Origin: Semisulcospira habei
Lineage: Eukaryota; Mollusca; Gastropoda; Semisulcospiridae
Direction of reading: 5' to 3'
Length of the DNA: 64,000 nt
Assembly: GCA_036245525.1 (NCBI GenBank)
Contig: BTPG01000005.1
Coordinates: 120,302,417-120,366,416 of the forward strand
This document shows positions 39,950-50,458 of this stretch, one piece after another. Both the position numbers and the translations under genes were made by a program. Numbering within the stretch: the first letter of the stretch is position 1; the number at the start of each line of letters is the position of its first letter. Below the pieces are notes generated by a model, which did no database searches, was not told the origin of the DNA, and saw only the letters and a list, made by a program, of their open reading frames with translations.

Positions 39950-41700
39950 GCGAGACGCAGGGCCTTGCGGGCGGCTGAACAGGGTGGAGACGAAGTGGGT
40001 GGGCCAGAGGTCCCTGTACGTGTCTTTTACCATCTGCCAGGTAGGATCGAAGCATAGCGGTTCGCTGAAAGGGGCCAGATGCAGCTGTCTGCGTAGGTTC
40101 GGCGGCATCAGGTATGGTGTTGACGGAAGCGCGGTAAGCCGCCCGGGGGGCCAGGGCTAAGGCGAGGACGTCTCCTAACAGCGGTGTGTTTAGACAGGCG
40201 CCAGGCCTCCTCCACATGAGAAACGACAGCTTGCGTAACCATGTCGAACAATCCTGCACAGGCGAGGGCGTTGTGGAAGAGGGGTGCTGTCCGATCCAGA
40301 CCGGGTGGGAAGCAACGCCGCGAAGTGCAAAGTGCATCTGCACGTAGCTGCGTCAGGGGCCTCCACTGCTGGGAGGGCGGTAGTGAAGCACTATGAGTAA
40401 CCAGGGACCCAACTCTGTAGAAAGGCGATAACCAAGACAGCCAGTCAACAGGCGTCGAAGAAGAAGAAGAAGAACCCTCCGCGCCGGATCCCTATAATAG
40501 TAGGAGATCGCAAAAGGCATCACGAAGCTCCTGGAACCGAGGGGGTTGTGGCAAGGACTTGAACCTCCCGGACGGATGAACAGCATCCACAAGACCGAGA
40601 GCGTCCTCTTGGGGGGCGGGGAAGGGGCAGGGTCCCGGGGGAAGAGACGAAGCGACAAGGCATGCCACCACAACCAGGGAGCGAAGAGTCTCCGACCTAG
40701 TTGTCAGAGGGCCATCAGCGATGAAGGAGCATCCGACCAGCGTGTGGGTGGGGAGGCCGAACGGCTAAGGAGCGCTGAAGCGGAATCGTCCAGGAAAATG
40801 CTGAGGGCGTCATCATCCTCGGGAGGCCGGCACTGAGGGTGAAAGGCAGCGGGCTCCGCCAACGATGAGGAGCGAATCCGAGGAGGAGTATGACGGCGAG
40901 GGGGCGAGCGGGAATCCTCCGAGACCTGCGGGGAAGTCCAAGGCCGAGATGTCCTGGAAATAAGGTGCCCGAAGCAGACCTGGTTGCCGGGTTTCTTTCT
41001 TTTCTTTTGTGGGGCAGGCGATGACGCTGAGGGTCCGGAATTGTGGAGCCGCGGAACTGCTGGCGGGAGACCGTAGTCCATAAAGAAACGCGTCGACGTG
41101 ATCTCCAAAACGTGCGAGCGGGCGTCCAAAGTCCAAGCTGTGTCTGTCCCGAAGCGTTCCAGGGGTCGCCTGTTGTGGGCCGCAAGATGATGCTGAAGGT
41201 CCGGCGTTGGGACGGCACGTGGTTTACTTCCTTGTATTTTCTTGTGAGGCTTGGGTTCCGCAAGGCATGGCGAGCCAGCTCACTGCAGGCCAGGATCGAG
41301 CGAGCTGGTGCGCAAGGGGGGAATACGTCCCCCAACGTCAGGGCTTGGTAGTCATTTGTTTTCCGCAAAGCAGGGTGAGCGGACTCGCTGCAGACCAGAC
41401 TCAAGCGAGTAGGTGTGCAAGGGGGGTTTCCTGGTAAGCTGTCCCCCAACAGCAGTGTGGGTGCTTCTTCGTCGGTCAGGGGCCGAGGCATGCGTGAGGC
41501 TGTGGGATGGCGGTGGACGTTCACGCCGATAGCAGCTCCAGAGCTGGGACCAGCTCCTCTACCCAGGGCACGCAGACATCACAAGTGCGGCTGGAGGCAC
41601 AACAGGAGCAGGAGAGGCACACCACATGCGTATCACTCGGCCACTGGAAATCGCCACATCGGGTGCAGGTGCAGACTTGACAACTGCAACATCACAACAT
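39950..41700 (-). pseudogene. DIRS copy 3 Gag-like ORF1 remnant
   Basis: Fragments of the conserved block are seen in several frames (LGDVLALALAPRAAYRASVNT near 40180; DDSASALLSRSASPP near 40780; a repeat array near 41225-41450). The N-terminal Cys cluster lies at about 41540-41690. Heavily shifted. Confidence 0.6.
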
Positions 41701-42580
41701 AACAAGCACCTATATAGCATCCCAGTAGCCCTCTCTACGGCTGACCGCCTCTTAATGAGGACGGCACGCACCGCCGGCATCAGTTGCCACTGATGCGTTT
41801 GACAGTGCTTATAACAAGTCAGGGCCTTCCTACAGGGACGCTTGTTATCTTTTTCATATGTATAGGCGAAAAGAAGGACTACGGTGCACCAGAAGTTGTG
41901 TGTTGTGTTTATTTATTTATTTATTGCGCTGAGCATGCTGCTAGCATGGAGTGGATACGCATAACAAGTGGCATTATCATCATCATCAAGAAACGACCGG
42001 TCGTGGCTGCTACGCCACGTCACGAGTGCACCCGCGCACGCAAAACTCCAATGAGTAAGCAATCGAAAAATCACCATAGTGATGCTGCCGCCCGGCGCCA
42101 GAGGTGCTGGTCGCTGGCACACATCGAGACCTTACCTAGCCATCTCGCAGAGGCTGGGGGAAGGGAATAACCTGACGCGCAGAAGCGGGAGCGCCACACC
42201 AAGGAGCCGGGGGCCGCACACGTCAGGCAAAGGCGCCGAGTCCACGACAGAAGTCCCAGAGGTCCGGAAAACACGCGAACTTGTCCGCTGGCACCCAGAG
42301 AAGAACCACAGAAGTAACAACAGTTCAAAGCACCCGAGCGCAAAACACACCGCTGGGAACCGAGGCTCCAAGTCGCAGGCACAACTGGCGCAGAACCCTA
42401 CACAGCCGTAGGGAAAACTGCAGAGGGCGAATGCACATCTGCACTACACATCCTGCGCGCTTTCACAGAGCACCAGAGAAGAAGAAGGACACAAGGTAAC
42501 AACAGTCCAATGGCGCCAGGCAAGGCAACGAGCACACAGCCGGAAACCAAGTCTCTCAGGGCGCAGGGAACATGGCGCAC
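41700..42580. other. DIRS-derived 5' region, GC-rich, no gene
   Basis: The piece around 42090-42180 (GCGCCAGAGG(T/C)GC ... ACATCGAGACCTTACCT) matches 61300-61350 in DIRS copy 5, so it is leader sequence of the same family. It includes a TTTATTTATTTATTTATTGCGC stretch at 41910. Frames on both strands are chance. Confidence 0.5.
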
Positions 42581-42609
42581 ATGTCTGTCTTGGCTTGACT
42601 TCGCGAACG

Positions 42610-42996
42610 AAGATTTTATAGGAGTTGCCCACGACGTCTGCAGGCTTGTTCGTGGCTGCGGAGGCCAATCCGAGACAGGCAGGTTCGACCGCAGTGGCTG
42701 CAGGGGAAGGTATGGCCAGGGTTCTGAGCTGCGGCATCTCTGTTTTTTCTCCTGAGCCGCTTGTCCTTAAGGCTAGCTCTGTGAGAGTCCTCAAAGGAGA
42801 CAGCTGCCTTGTAAATGGTGGAGCGCCAGGTGTCACGGTCCGCAGCAAGCGAAGACCACTGGTGGTGGTCGATTTGGCAGGCACTAAGTGACTTCTTGAG
42901 ACAGTCTTTGTATCTCTTCTTTGGTGCCCCTCTGTCGTGCACACCAGCTGGAATAAGCACACAAGTGGCAAAAGTCCAAGCCACCGAGGCCAGCAA
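42610..42996 (-). pseudogene. LINE protein C-terminal fragment with C2H2 finger
   Basis: The minus-strand frame has APKKRYKDCLKKSLSACQID, then D--WRS--Y and a zinc finger CSHCGRTCLSRIGLRSHEQAC. This combination is a common ending of a widespread group of animal LINE reverse transcriptases. No other part of the LINE remains. It is inserted in DIRS-derived DNA. Confidence 0.7.
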
Positions 42997-43087
42997 GAAA
43001 AACCAAGTCTCCTAGGTCGCAGGTACAACCGGTGTAGAACCATAACAGCCGTAAGCGCAACACCGCAGTAGGCTAACACACATCCAA

Positions 43088-43159
43088 GATCAATTTGTAT
43101 CTATGCTCCTTGGACGGTTGTGGCTTTATGTCACTAAATGAACAAAGATTTTCAGAAAC
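43088..43159 (+). repeat. 72 bp direct repeat, first copy
   Basis: GATCAATTTGTATCTATGCT ... AAAGATTTTCAGAAAC recurs at 43542-43613 with one mismatch. In the second copy it is the natural right flank of a family B hairpin. Confidence 0.8.
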
Positions 43160-43189
43160 AGGTCTTAACTCTGTAAGCTAAGAGAATAA

Positions 43190-43345
43190 TGGGTGGGACG
43201 GGAGGCTACTTGGGGTACTGGGTCACGGTGCCCCTAGATTGCCTCCCTTGGCCCTACAGGTACACATGGTAAGTTTTTGGCTAAAAGTAAGTAAGCTAAA
43301 TAGATGTTCCATAAAGTAATGACATCAGTAATGTGTTTGAGGAAA
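43190..43345. mobile_element. DIRS copy 4 right terminus (lone inverted repeat)
   Basis: GGGTCACGGTGCCCCTAGATTGCCTCCCTTGGCCCTACAGGTACA is the inverse of 30335-30430. It ends AAAGTAATGACATCAGTAATGTGTTTGAGGAAACAAAAAC. Little of the body of copy 4 can be recognised between its two ends apart from possible leader sequence. Confidence 0.65.
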
Positions 43346-43483
43346 CAAAAACACCGTTAAAATGCAAGTTGCCTGCGACATTACACGTCGACTTTGGCTA
43401 CAGGGCTTGCATACATATGGTACAACAGACTGATAGCGTGAATGATTAACCCCTTTGCTTCTGAGAAAAGGTGAACATGATCC

Positions 43484-43613
43484 AACTACAAGAGACAAAG
43501 ATGTTCAAGAGCCCCCATGACAGGATCTATGCCTCTTGCTGAGATCAATTTGTATCTATGCTCCTTGGACGGTTGCGGCTTTATGTCACTAAATGAACAA
43601 AGATTTTCAGAAA
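43484..43613. repeat. Family B hairpin, degenerate, plus second copy of the 72 bp repeat
   Basis: CAAGAGACAAAGATGTTC and GGATCTATGCCTCTTGCTGA are the remains of the hairpin arms; the 72 bp repeat follows directly at 43542-43613. Confidence 0.55.
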
Positions 43614-43675
43614 CGAAGCATGCCTCCTGTGGCAGGAAAGAGGTTAACACCTTGACTGCTACCCACAATACCTTT

Positions 43676-43887
43676 AACCTATTTAACCCCACAGTTGCAT
43701 TTCCCAAATTTTGGAGTGGTCATCTAACGACTATGTACCAGCTGCAGGAGATGGATCAAGCTTGATAATTCAAGGGTGGTGCCAGATTAGCTTAGCACCT
43801 AATGGCGCCAAGCTAATCTGGTGCTACCCTTGAATTATCATTCTCGATCCATCCCCTGCTGTAGGGTGTTGGGGCTAAACGGTTTAA
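43676..43887. mobile_element. Palindromic MITE, family A
   Basis: It begins TTAACCTATTTAACCCCAC. Arms TTGATAATTCAAGGGTGGTG and CTACCCTTGAATTATCA flank AGCACCTAATGGCGCC. It ends AAACGGTTTAA. About 160 bp from SPEF2-like exon 44049-44200. Confidence 0.75.
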
Positions 43888-44048
43888 GCTGAAAAGCCTC
43901 ACAGTAACCTCCGAAAGACTTCTGATGTCAATATTAGGTTAAAATGATCATGTACAAATCCCACCGAGTATGCCGTGCTTGGCACTGCCCATAGCGTGTG
44001 CACTTGGTGTAAGATGGTAAGTAATAATGCCAAGGACAATGTACACAC

Positions 44049-44200
44049 CTGTCAGGTGAGCGAGCAACACTGGATGCTCGTTCTGCGCTGGACATGGAGA
44101 GTAAAGGTTTCTGCAGGCGTGGCATGTGCGTGCCAGATGCTATACTCAGTGCTCGCAGAAACCCCTCATGAGAGTTGGGCACCGCGCAGAAGTACAGCAG
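44049..44200 (-). CDS. SPEF2: SPEF2-like protein, internal exon
   Basis: Acceptor TTCTTACCAG (44210-44201) and donor GTGTGT (from 44048) bound a 152 nt exon: 50 codons plus two bases. It opens LLYFCAVPNSHEGFLRALSI, which follows directly on the previous exon's LDYRSM and matches my memory of the conserved SPEF2 C-terminal region (an LLYFA..P....G.YRALS-type segment). The trailing AG pairs in phase with the C that starts exon 7154-7256. Everything between these two exons is transposon and repeat DNA. Confidence 0.75.
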
Positions 44201-44707
44201 CTGGTAAGAATACACAGACGGTAGAAGTTGGTGTATATACATTTTTCTCTAACTCAACATCTGCCATTTATCCTAATGGATACGGTGTTATTGCATACTT
44301 GTACACGTCCAAATATCTATGCAGAAATAAAATCTTTCTACAGTCGCTGACACAGTCTATATCAGTCTGTGTTGGCTGTTGGTACTTTGGTAGTGGTTTT
44401 TAATCGATGCAATTACTGCGGTAATCACCATGACAAAAATCATGACTCAGAGCCAAAGGGTTAAGATTTCAAAAAAAGTTTCAGCAAACAATATCCAAAC
44501 TGATCCAGTGTTCGTTTTGTATTTAAATTAGCCATTGATGTTCTGTTCGGGACTGAACACTGAATGTTTTAATTAACACTGTTTTGATTTACCCAGTATC
44601 TAAGCCAACAGTCTCAAACAGTCTAGATATATGAAGTTGACTGTAGCTCCCACCCCCCCCCCCCTTTTTTTTTTTATACCTCAGGTAACACACTACAAAG
44701 AATTTTA

Positions 44708-44806
44708 TCCCCTTGAAACTGCTACTGATGATACAGCTCGGCTCAAGTAAGCATCTTTTCCAATAAGTGGTATCATCAGTAGCAGTCAAAGGATTCACAG
44801 TATTTC
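44708..44806. repeat. Hairpin with 20 bp arms
   Basis: CCTTGAAACTGCTACTGATG and its inverse TATCATCAGTAGCAGTCAAAGG face each other about 45 bp apart. A nearby C/T homopolymer (44650-44680) is unrelated. Non-coding, intronic. Confidence 0.6.
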
Positions 44807-44808
44807 TT

Positions 44809-45024
44809 AACCCATATCATACTGAGGCTAAAAGCTTCGAATTTGTACACTAGCTGCCATATGCAAGCTACATTATAGTACTTACAGATAAGGATATAGA
44901 CCAATGGCTTTAGTTCAAGGGTGGTGCCAGAATAGCTTGGCACCTAGAGGGGCCAAGCTATTCTGGCACCACCCTTGAACTATTTTAGTCAAACATTTCA
45001 CACACTGGTGTATGCCGAATGACA
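44809..45024. mobile_element. MITE, family A sister subfamily, best copy
   Basis: It begins TTAACCCATATCATACTGAGG and contains the hairpin TTTAGTTCAAGGGTGGTGCC ... GGCACCACCCTTGAACTA around AGAATAGCTTGGCACC/GGCCAAGCTATTCT. It ends before CAATGAATGC. About 85 bp from exon 45107-45235. Confidence 0.75.
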
Positions 45025-45106
45025 ACAATGAATGCAGTCATTCTGCACACAGTTGTGTGCAGACCAAGTTTTAGCCTGATGATGTTTTGCGTACAATGAA
45101 ACATAC

Positions 45107-45235
45107 CATGCTCCTGTAGTCCAGCTTTCCAATGGCGGGGTCAGCAAAAATGTCATAGAGGACGCGTTTAAGGTTGCTCATGCGATCATATGAGTCGTGG
45201 CTGCCAGTTGGGGTGGCGTCAAACCAAAGATCCAT
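45107..45235 (-). CDS. SPEF2: SPEF2-like protein, exon with WF motif
   Basis: The 43-codon exon runs from acceptor TGTGTGCAG to donor GTATGT, phase 0 on both sides. It begins MDLWFDATPTGSHDSYDRMS, continues to a hydrophobic segment (LKRVLYDIFAD) and ends KLDYRSM. Following the EF-hand-like exon at 62533, the LWF plus LFAD-like arrangement is characteristic of SPEF2 as I remember it. The intron upstream (45236-62532, about 17.3 kb) holds a DIRS copy with an LTR element and a solo LTR inside it. Confidence 0.78.
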
Positions 45236-45317
45236 CTGCACACAGAATGTAAGTTGAGTTTAGTAAGTAGAGTTTAGTAAGTATAGCTTAGAGGAAAATA
45301 ATAACACCAAACAACCA

Positions 45318-45383
45318 CAAGAGGCAAAGAACATCATGGACCTCCCGCAGATGCACAACGATGTTCCGTGCCTCTTGCTGGCC
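45318..45383. repeat. Hairpin repeat, family B
   Basis: CAAGAGGCAAAGAACATCATGG and its partner ACGATGTTCCGTGCCTCTTG enclose CCTCCCGCAGATGCAC. Same outer arms as the copies at 2324, 22738 and 43484, with a different loop. Confidence 0.6.
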
Positions 45384-45596
45384 ATTTTACCTCCATGTTC
45401 CTGGGACAGACGGGATCATTTAGCATAATCATCAATGTCCTCTGGTTTCCATGACATGATTTATGTTCACTGGCAGTGAATGGGTTATCTATCTGTCTTT
45501 GTCAATCCATCTCCGGCAAACTTCAGATATACCATACAAAGGAGCGACACATTTATAACATGGAAAAATGGATCTAGGTTTGAAAATGACAGACAT

Positions 45597-45812
45597 TAAC
45601 CCTTTTAACCCCATGGCCACATTTCCCAAATTTTGGAGGTGTTATCTAACGAATATGTACCAGTAGCAGGAGATGGGCTGACCATGATAATTCAAGGGTA
45701 GTGCCAGATTAGCTTGGCGCCTCAAGGCGCCAAGCTAATCTGGCACTACTCTTGAATTATCATGGTCAGTCCATCTCCTGCTTTAGGGTGTCGGGACTAA
45801 ATGGGCTAATAA
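45597..45812. mobile_element. Palindromic MITE, family A, near-perfect hairpin
   Basis: It begins TTAACCCTTTTAACCCC. The arms GACCATGATAATTCAAGGG and CTTGAATTATCATGGTC, with CTCAAGGCGCCAAGC centre, give a hairpin of about 50 bp per arm. It ends ATGGGCTAAT where DIRS copy 5 begins. Confidence 0.8.
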
Positions 45813-46279
45813 TTTTTAAAAAATTAATTTTTCTCTAAAATGTATTTTTTCGAAAAATACTTACCGATGTCATTACTACCATTACTACCATGGAACAACC
45901 TATAGCTAGCGTAATTTTAGCCCAAAAACTTACGATGTGTACCTTTAGGGCCAGGGGAGGCCACCAGGGGTGCTGTGACCTGGTACCTGGGTAGCCTCCC
46001 TTCCCACCCGTTACGGGTAACAGCCCGAGCAGCCAAGCCACACCAGTTCTTTCGTTTAGCTGGCGAGCGGCAAGCGGGGCAGGTGGGAGGGCCATCCGAG
46101 TAATGACATCGGTATGTATTTTTCGAAAAAATACATTTTAGAGAAAAATTAATTTGTTTCCTCAAAAACATTATCGATGTCATTACTACCATGGAGAATC
46201 GCGAAGAGGAGGAGGGTGCCACATAACCCAGTGCCTGACTGAGCCAGCCAGCCTGGTCCTCCCCGGCGCCATCTCCCGA

Positions 46280-47872
46280 TAATTTTAGCTAAAGGGTTAC
46301 CAACGGCACCGAATGTGCCGGGAGGGAGTGTTGCGCCGCCGCGATGTCCCCCACCAGGGCCAGGTTGTCTCGCTGGCCAACCAGGTTACGGAGGTAGAAC
46401 CGGGTGAAGGCCGACTTGGTCCGCCAGCCAACAGCAGCCAGAGTGTCTCGGACAGTGCAGTAGTGGTCCACATGACGCTAGCAGCCATGGCTCTGACCTC
46501 GTGGGCCCGGAAGAGTAGCCGCTTGGCAGTGTCGGGGCAGAGGTCCTGGTAGGCGTCACCCATCTAGCCAGGAAGATCGTCTGGGCTGAGATGTCTTGTC
46601 TACCTGGGGACAGAGAAAACAAAAAGAGGCGGGTGCGTCCCTGGCGGAGCGGCTTGGTACGGCGTAGGTACACACGTAAGGCTCTCACCGGGTCCTGTTG
46701 TCTGACTTCCTCGTAGGAGTCGATCGGCGTAAGCGATCGCACAGTGATCACCCCATGATCACCTGTGGGGCCGTCAGCGGGGACTGGTTCAGGGCCAAGA
46801 AGGCCGGGTCCATTAGTAGCTGCACGGGGTCATCCGATCTGCACTAAAGGCAGGCGGGGGTGCGGAAGGCACGGGCAGCTCACTCATTCTGGAGGCTGTG
46901 GCTACGGCGAGCAGAAGCAAGTCTTCGTGTAGCGTTGGCCACGCTTGCTAGGGGAAGCGGCTCGAACGCTAGCGTTCATCCAGAAGAGTAACCAGGGTAA
47001 ATCCCAGCGTGGGATCAGGGAGTGGAGGGCAGGTCGCTGTGTGCCGAAGAGGGCCATAAGGTCAGCGAGGACCTTACACTGTCGGGTTCCGCTCGGCCCG
47101 GGTGCCGGTAAGCATCGGCGATCATAGTGAGATAGCCCCTGAGGTGATCGGTGCCAAGTGCTGTTCGGCGAAAGCCAGGAAGAACTCAGCCAGCGCTGGG
47201 GAAGTCAGATCGGTAGTGGAGAGGCGACGGAGGTCGCACCAAGCTCCCAGTACTCTCCACCTTCCCTCGTAGACACACAGGGTCGAGGGTCCATGGCCTG
47301 AAGCAATAGCTGCCACTGCCTCACTCGAGAACTCCCGCGGCGAGGGCTTGCCATCCAATCTCCAAGCGCGTAGCAGGAGTCTCCCAGAGCACGGAAGTAG
47401 AGCACCTGGCGCGGTAGCTAGAGCATCGTGCGAGGAGCGTGAAGCCGGAGTGAGGGGCCCGAGGCCAGGTTCAGAAGGTCGGTGGCGCAGGATCTGGTCC
47501 AGCAGAACGGCGCCCCCAGCAACAGGATCGCGTAGCATCCCTGCGCTAGAGAAGCACCTTGGGGACAAGGACTGAGGGAGGGTAAGCGGAAGCGCAGGGG
47601 CCGTCCCAGGGAAGGGGGAGCGCAATAGCCGCCCAGGCTAGGGGTTCTGGGACGGGTGAGACGAGGAGGGGGGAGCTGAAGGTACCACCCTGTCGCGAAG
47701 AACGAAAGGGGGGGGGGGTCTCCCACGTGGCGCAGATCATCCGGGCGACGTCCGGGCGAAGCGCCTCTTCCTCTTTCTTCTCACTGGCGCGGAGATGCTG
47801 ACCGTGCCAGGAGGGGGAGCCCGCAAGGACAAGCAGGTGGCCGTGAAGTATCTCGCTCGGGGAGAGACGCGG
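46280..47872 (-). pseudogene. DIRS copy 5 tyrosine recombinase and RNase H end, broken
   Basis: Catalytic-end fragments appear in two frames at 46290-46560 (RAHEVRAMAASV, then WRTKSAFTRFYLRNL) and the N-terminal part at 47625-47122 (SPALAEFFLAFAEQHLAPIT). The linker LVSPVPEPLAWAAIALPLPW is at 47650. The frame is lost many times. The Gypsy element enters at 47872 in the RNase H to recombinase linker. Confidence 0.75.
47868..47872. repeat. Gypsy target duplication candidate, left (CGCGG)
   Basis: CGCGG before the left LTR and CACGG after the right LTR (56873-56877) differ by one base, as expected for a slightly aged 5 bp duplication. Confidence 0.55.
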
Positions 47873-49424
47873 TGTAACGAATGCCTTTAGTGTATGTTTC
47901 GGTCGGACGATGGTGTGACGTCATTAGCGGTTGGACCGAATGTTCACGTGCGATAAGGTAGAGATAAGTAATGTTCACGTGCGGTAGTGTAGAGGTGAGC
48001 GATGTTCACGTGTCACGTGTGGGTGACAATGTGGTATCGGGAACTATTGGTAGTTAGAGATGCTATACCAGTCGAGCCGAGCGGTCGTTTTCGTTAGGGC
48101 TCTGAGGAAGAATTCTGGCTAGAGAATTCGATAGCTGTATATTGAATACAGGTATTTATTCTTTTATTACCGGTATTTATAATGACCTGTAAGGCTAGTC
48201 AGACAAAAAGGGAAAGTATTGCTTTTTATGAATTATTATGATTAGAGTGCAGAGGAGCGCATGTTTGAAGGAAGTGCGATGGCTCGTGTCAATACTTGTT
48301 TGGTCGTGTAATTATTATGTGATACAGTTTAAAACTATGATATGTTGTATTCATTCATGTGTGAAAATGTGGGACGGAAATAGGAATGTAATTCAGTATA
48401 TAATTAGGTATATCTAATGATGAATGAATGTGCAGTAATATGTTATAAATTGAAGGTGAGCTGTGATTGTAATATTTGGCTCATAATCCATTGTGTGTAG
48501 GTATGCAAAATGTGTGCACTGTGTTAAAGTGGCTATAGGAATTGTCATAAGAATTGTGACAATAGTGACTGTAGTATGGTGGCATAAAGAAGACATTTTT
48601 CAGAGGAAATGATCTAGAGCGCTCTGAAGAATAATAATGTGTCGAAGACACATTCAGACTTTTTAGGTATAAGAGCGAACATTTATGAGTGTATAATGTT
48701 GTGTACAGCGGGGCCGGTACGGAGCGGAAACCCCTGGTGTAGGGCCGATGAAGCTGTCCTGAGAGCATCACGTACATGACCGGGTGCGGACATCAGCAAG
48801 CCTTCATCTCTCCTTCGTCCTACCATCACTGGTGCTACGAGCAGCAACGGTAGCGAAGTAAGCCACAGATTCGGGCTACAGGACCACATGCGGTGTTCCG
48901 TCAGTGGAGCTATTGTCGCCTAGCGCCGTTGATAATTTCACGCCTAGGAATGTTCTAAATCTGTGACTAGTCATTGACTAGTAATATTCAGTTTGGGAAT
49001 CTCCGCCAAGTCGTCGATGTGACATCATTGACTGTCAACACTAGTATAAAGAGGAGTCGAGTGACGTCTCTCGAGAGAGACAACGACCTCTACGGTAGCG
49101 AGTGAATGTGTGAGCGCCGAAGTTGTGAATAACCTATATGCCACTTGTTAGTTATTTGTGTAGATTGGTTTATATGATGTGAATTGTGTGGTTTAATGTA
49201 TGTTATGAGTGTATGAGAAATAGTTAAAGAGGGCAAAGAGAAATAACTGTGTGGCCTTTGTCCTTGTTTGTAAGCGCGTGTGTGGTGGATGAAAGAGTCT
49301 AGTAAACAGAGATAGAACACCCACCTTTATACAGATTGGCAGAAAGCCCACGCACACTCATTCCATAAACATTTATATATGTAACAATTTAATTTAGTAC
49401 AACACTAAAAACACCTTCGTTACA
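47873..49424 (+). repeat. Gypsy 5' LTR
   Basis: Begins TGTAACGAATGCCTTTAG, ends ACACCTTCGTTACA. GTATAAAGAGGAGTCGAG (near 49043) is a plausible TATA box region. The sequence just after it (TTTGCTGACCCTAGAC) is where a primer-binding site should lie; it has only weak likeness to a tRNA 3' end, so the primer is unresolved. Confidence 0.93.
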
Positions 49425-50458
49425 TTTGCTGACCCTAGACTTTCTCTGTGTTAGCATTAAGTCATACATATTCATCTTTAGGGAGGGCACCACTAGTTAT
49501 TATAGGTATATATAGGTAGGCTAGTGGGCTGCTGCTTTTGAAATTTTGTTATATTCTGTATGACTGGGATGTGTTTTGTGTGATATTTGCCGTCTCCAGT
49601 TTAACGGCTGGGTCCGTGTACAGTTTCTGGGCACTAAGGATTTAGCTCTTTTTCTGTCTTGGGGGTTCCTATTCTCTTCTTCGGCTCTATTCTTCTGTTA
49701 GGGAATTGTATTTGTTTTACTAGTTCTTTGCTGTTGTAGGGTGCTATCCTTTCATGCGTGTGTTTGGGTGTGTGTTCTCTTTGCCCTTATTTTAAGTAGA
49801 TTATCGTGTTGGGATTTCAGCCTCATTTGATTTCATTTATTTTGTTTATTATTTGATTTGTGTTGATTTTGATCTAGTTTTTTTTTTTTGTCCTTATGTA
49901 TGTGGTCATAATTGTTTCATTTTTGTTTGATGAGACTTTGATAATTTGATTGGGTTTATTTCCCTTTTGCCGTGCATTTGGTATTTAGTATTAGCGATTA
50001 TAGTGTTTGAGGTGTTTGACGTAATTTTTATTTTATTTTTCTTTGAACATATATTTAGATTAAAACTTTCACTTAGTAACTTCCTTTTTCGCTGTACATT
50101 TCTTGGCTTCTATCAACTAAAGTTGACGTTCTTCAGCATATATTGATATATTGATATAGTGTGTTCTATTTGGTATAAAATTGGTCACTGCATTATTTAT
50201 AGACATATTGAGTATACTTTTAAGACTTTACTGTTTTCATTGTAACTCCGACTGTGCATTGTCCTGGTAATTTACTGTTGAAGAAACTTAATTGTTTCAT
50301 AAGGTTTATAGAACAATTTATAGTGTTGTGATTGATTTGCATTTTGTCATTTCATTGTTGATACTTTAGTATTTTCTTGATTTTCTGTTTGAACGTTTTA
50401 ATACTTTTATAGTACATTTTTTTTTTTTTTGGTTTGTTGATCTACATTGCACTTAGCC
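49425..50458 (+). other. Gypsy 5' leader, T-rich
   Basis: About 1 kb between the LTR and Gag, very T-rich, with no convincing frame. It probably holds packaging and primer sites. Confidence 0.6.
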
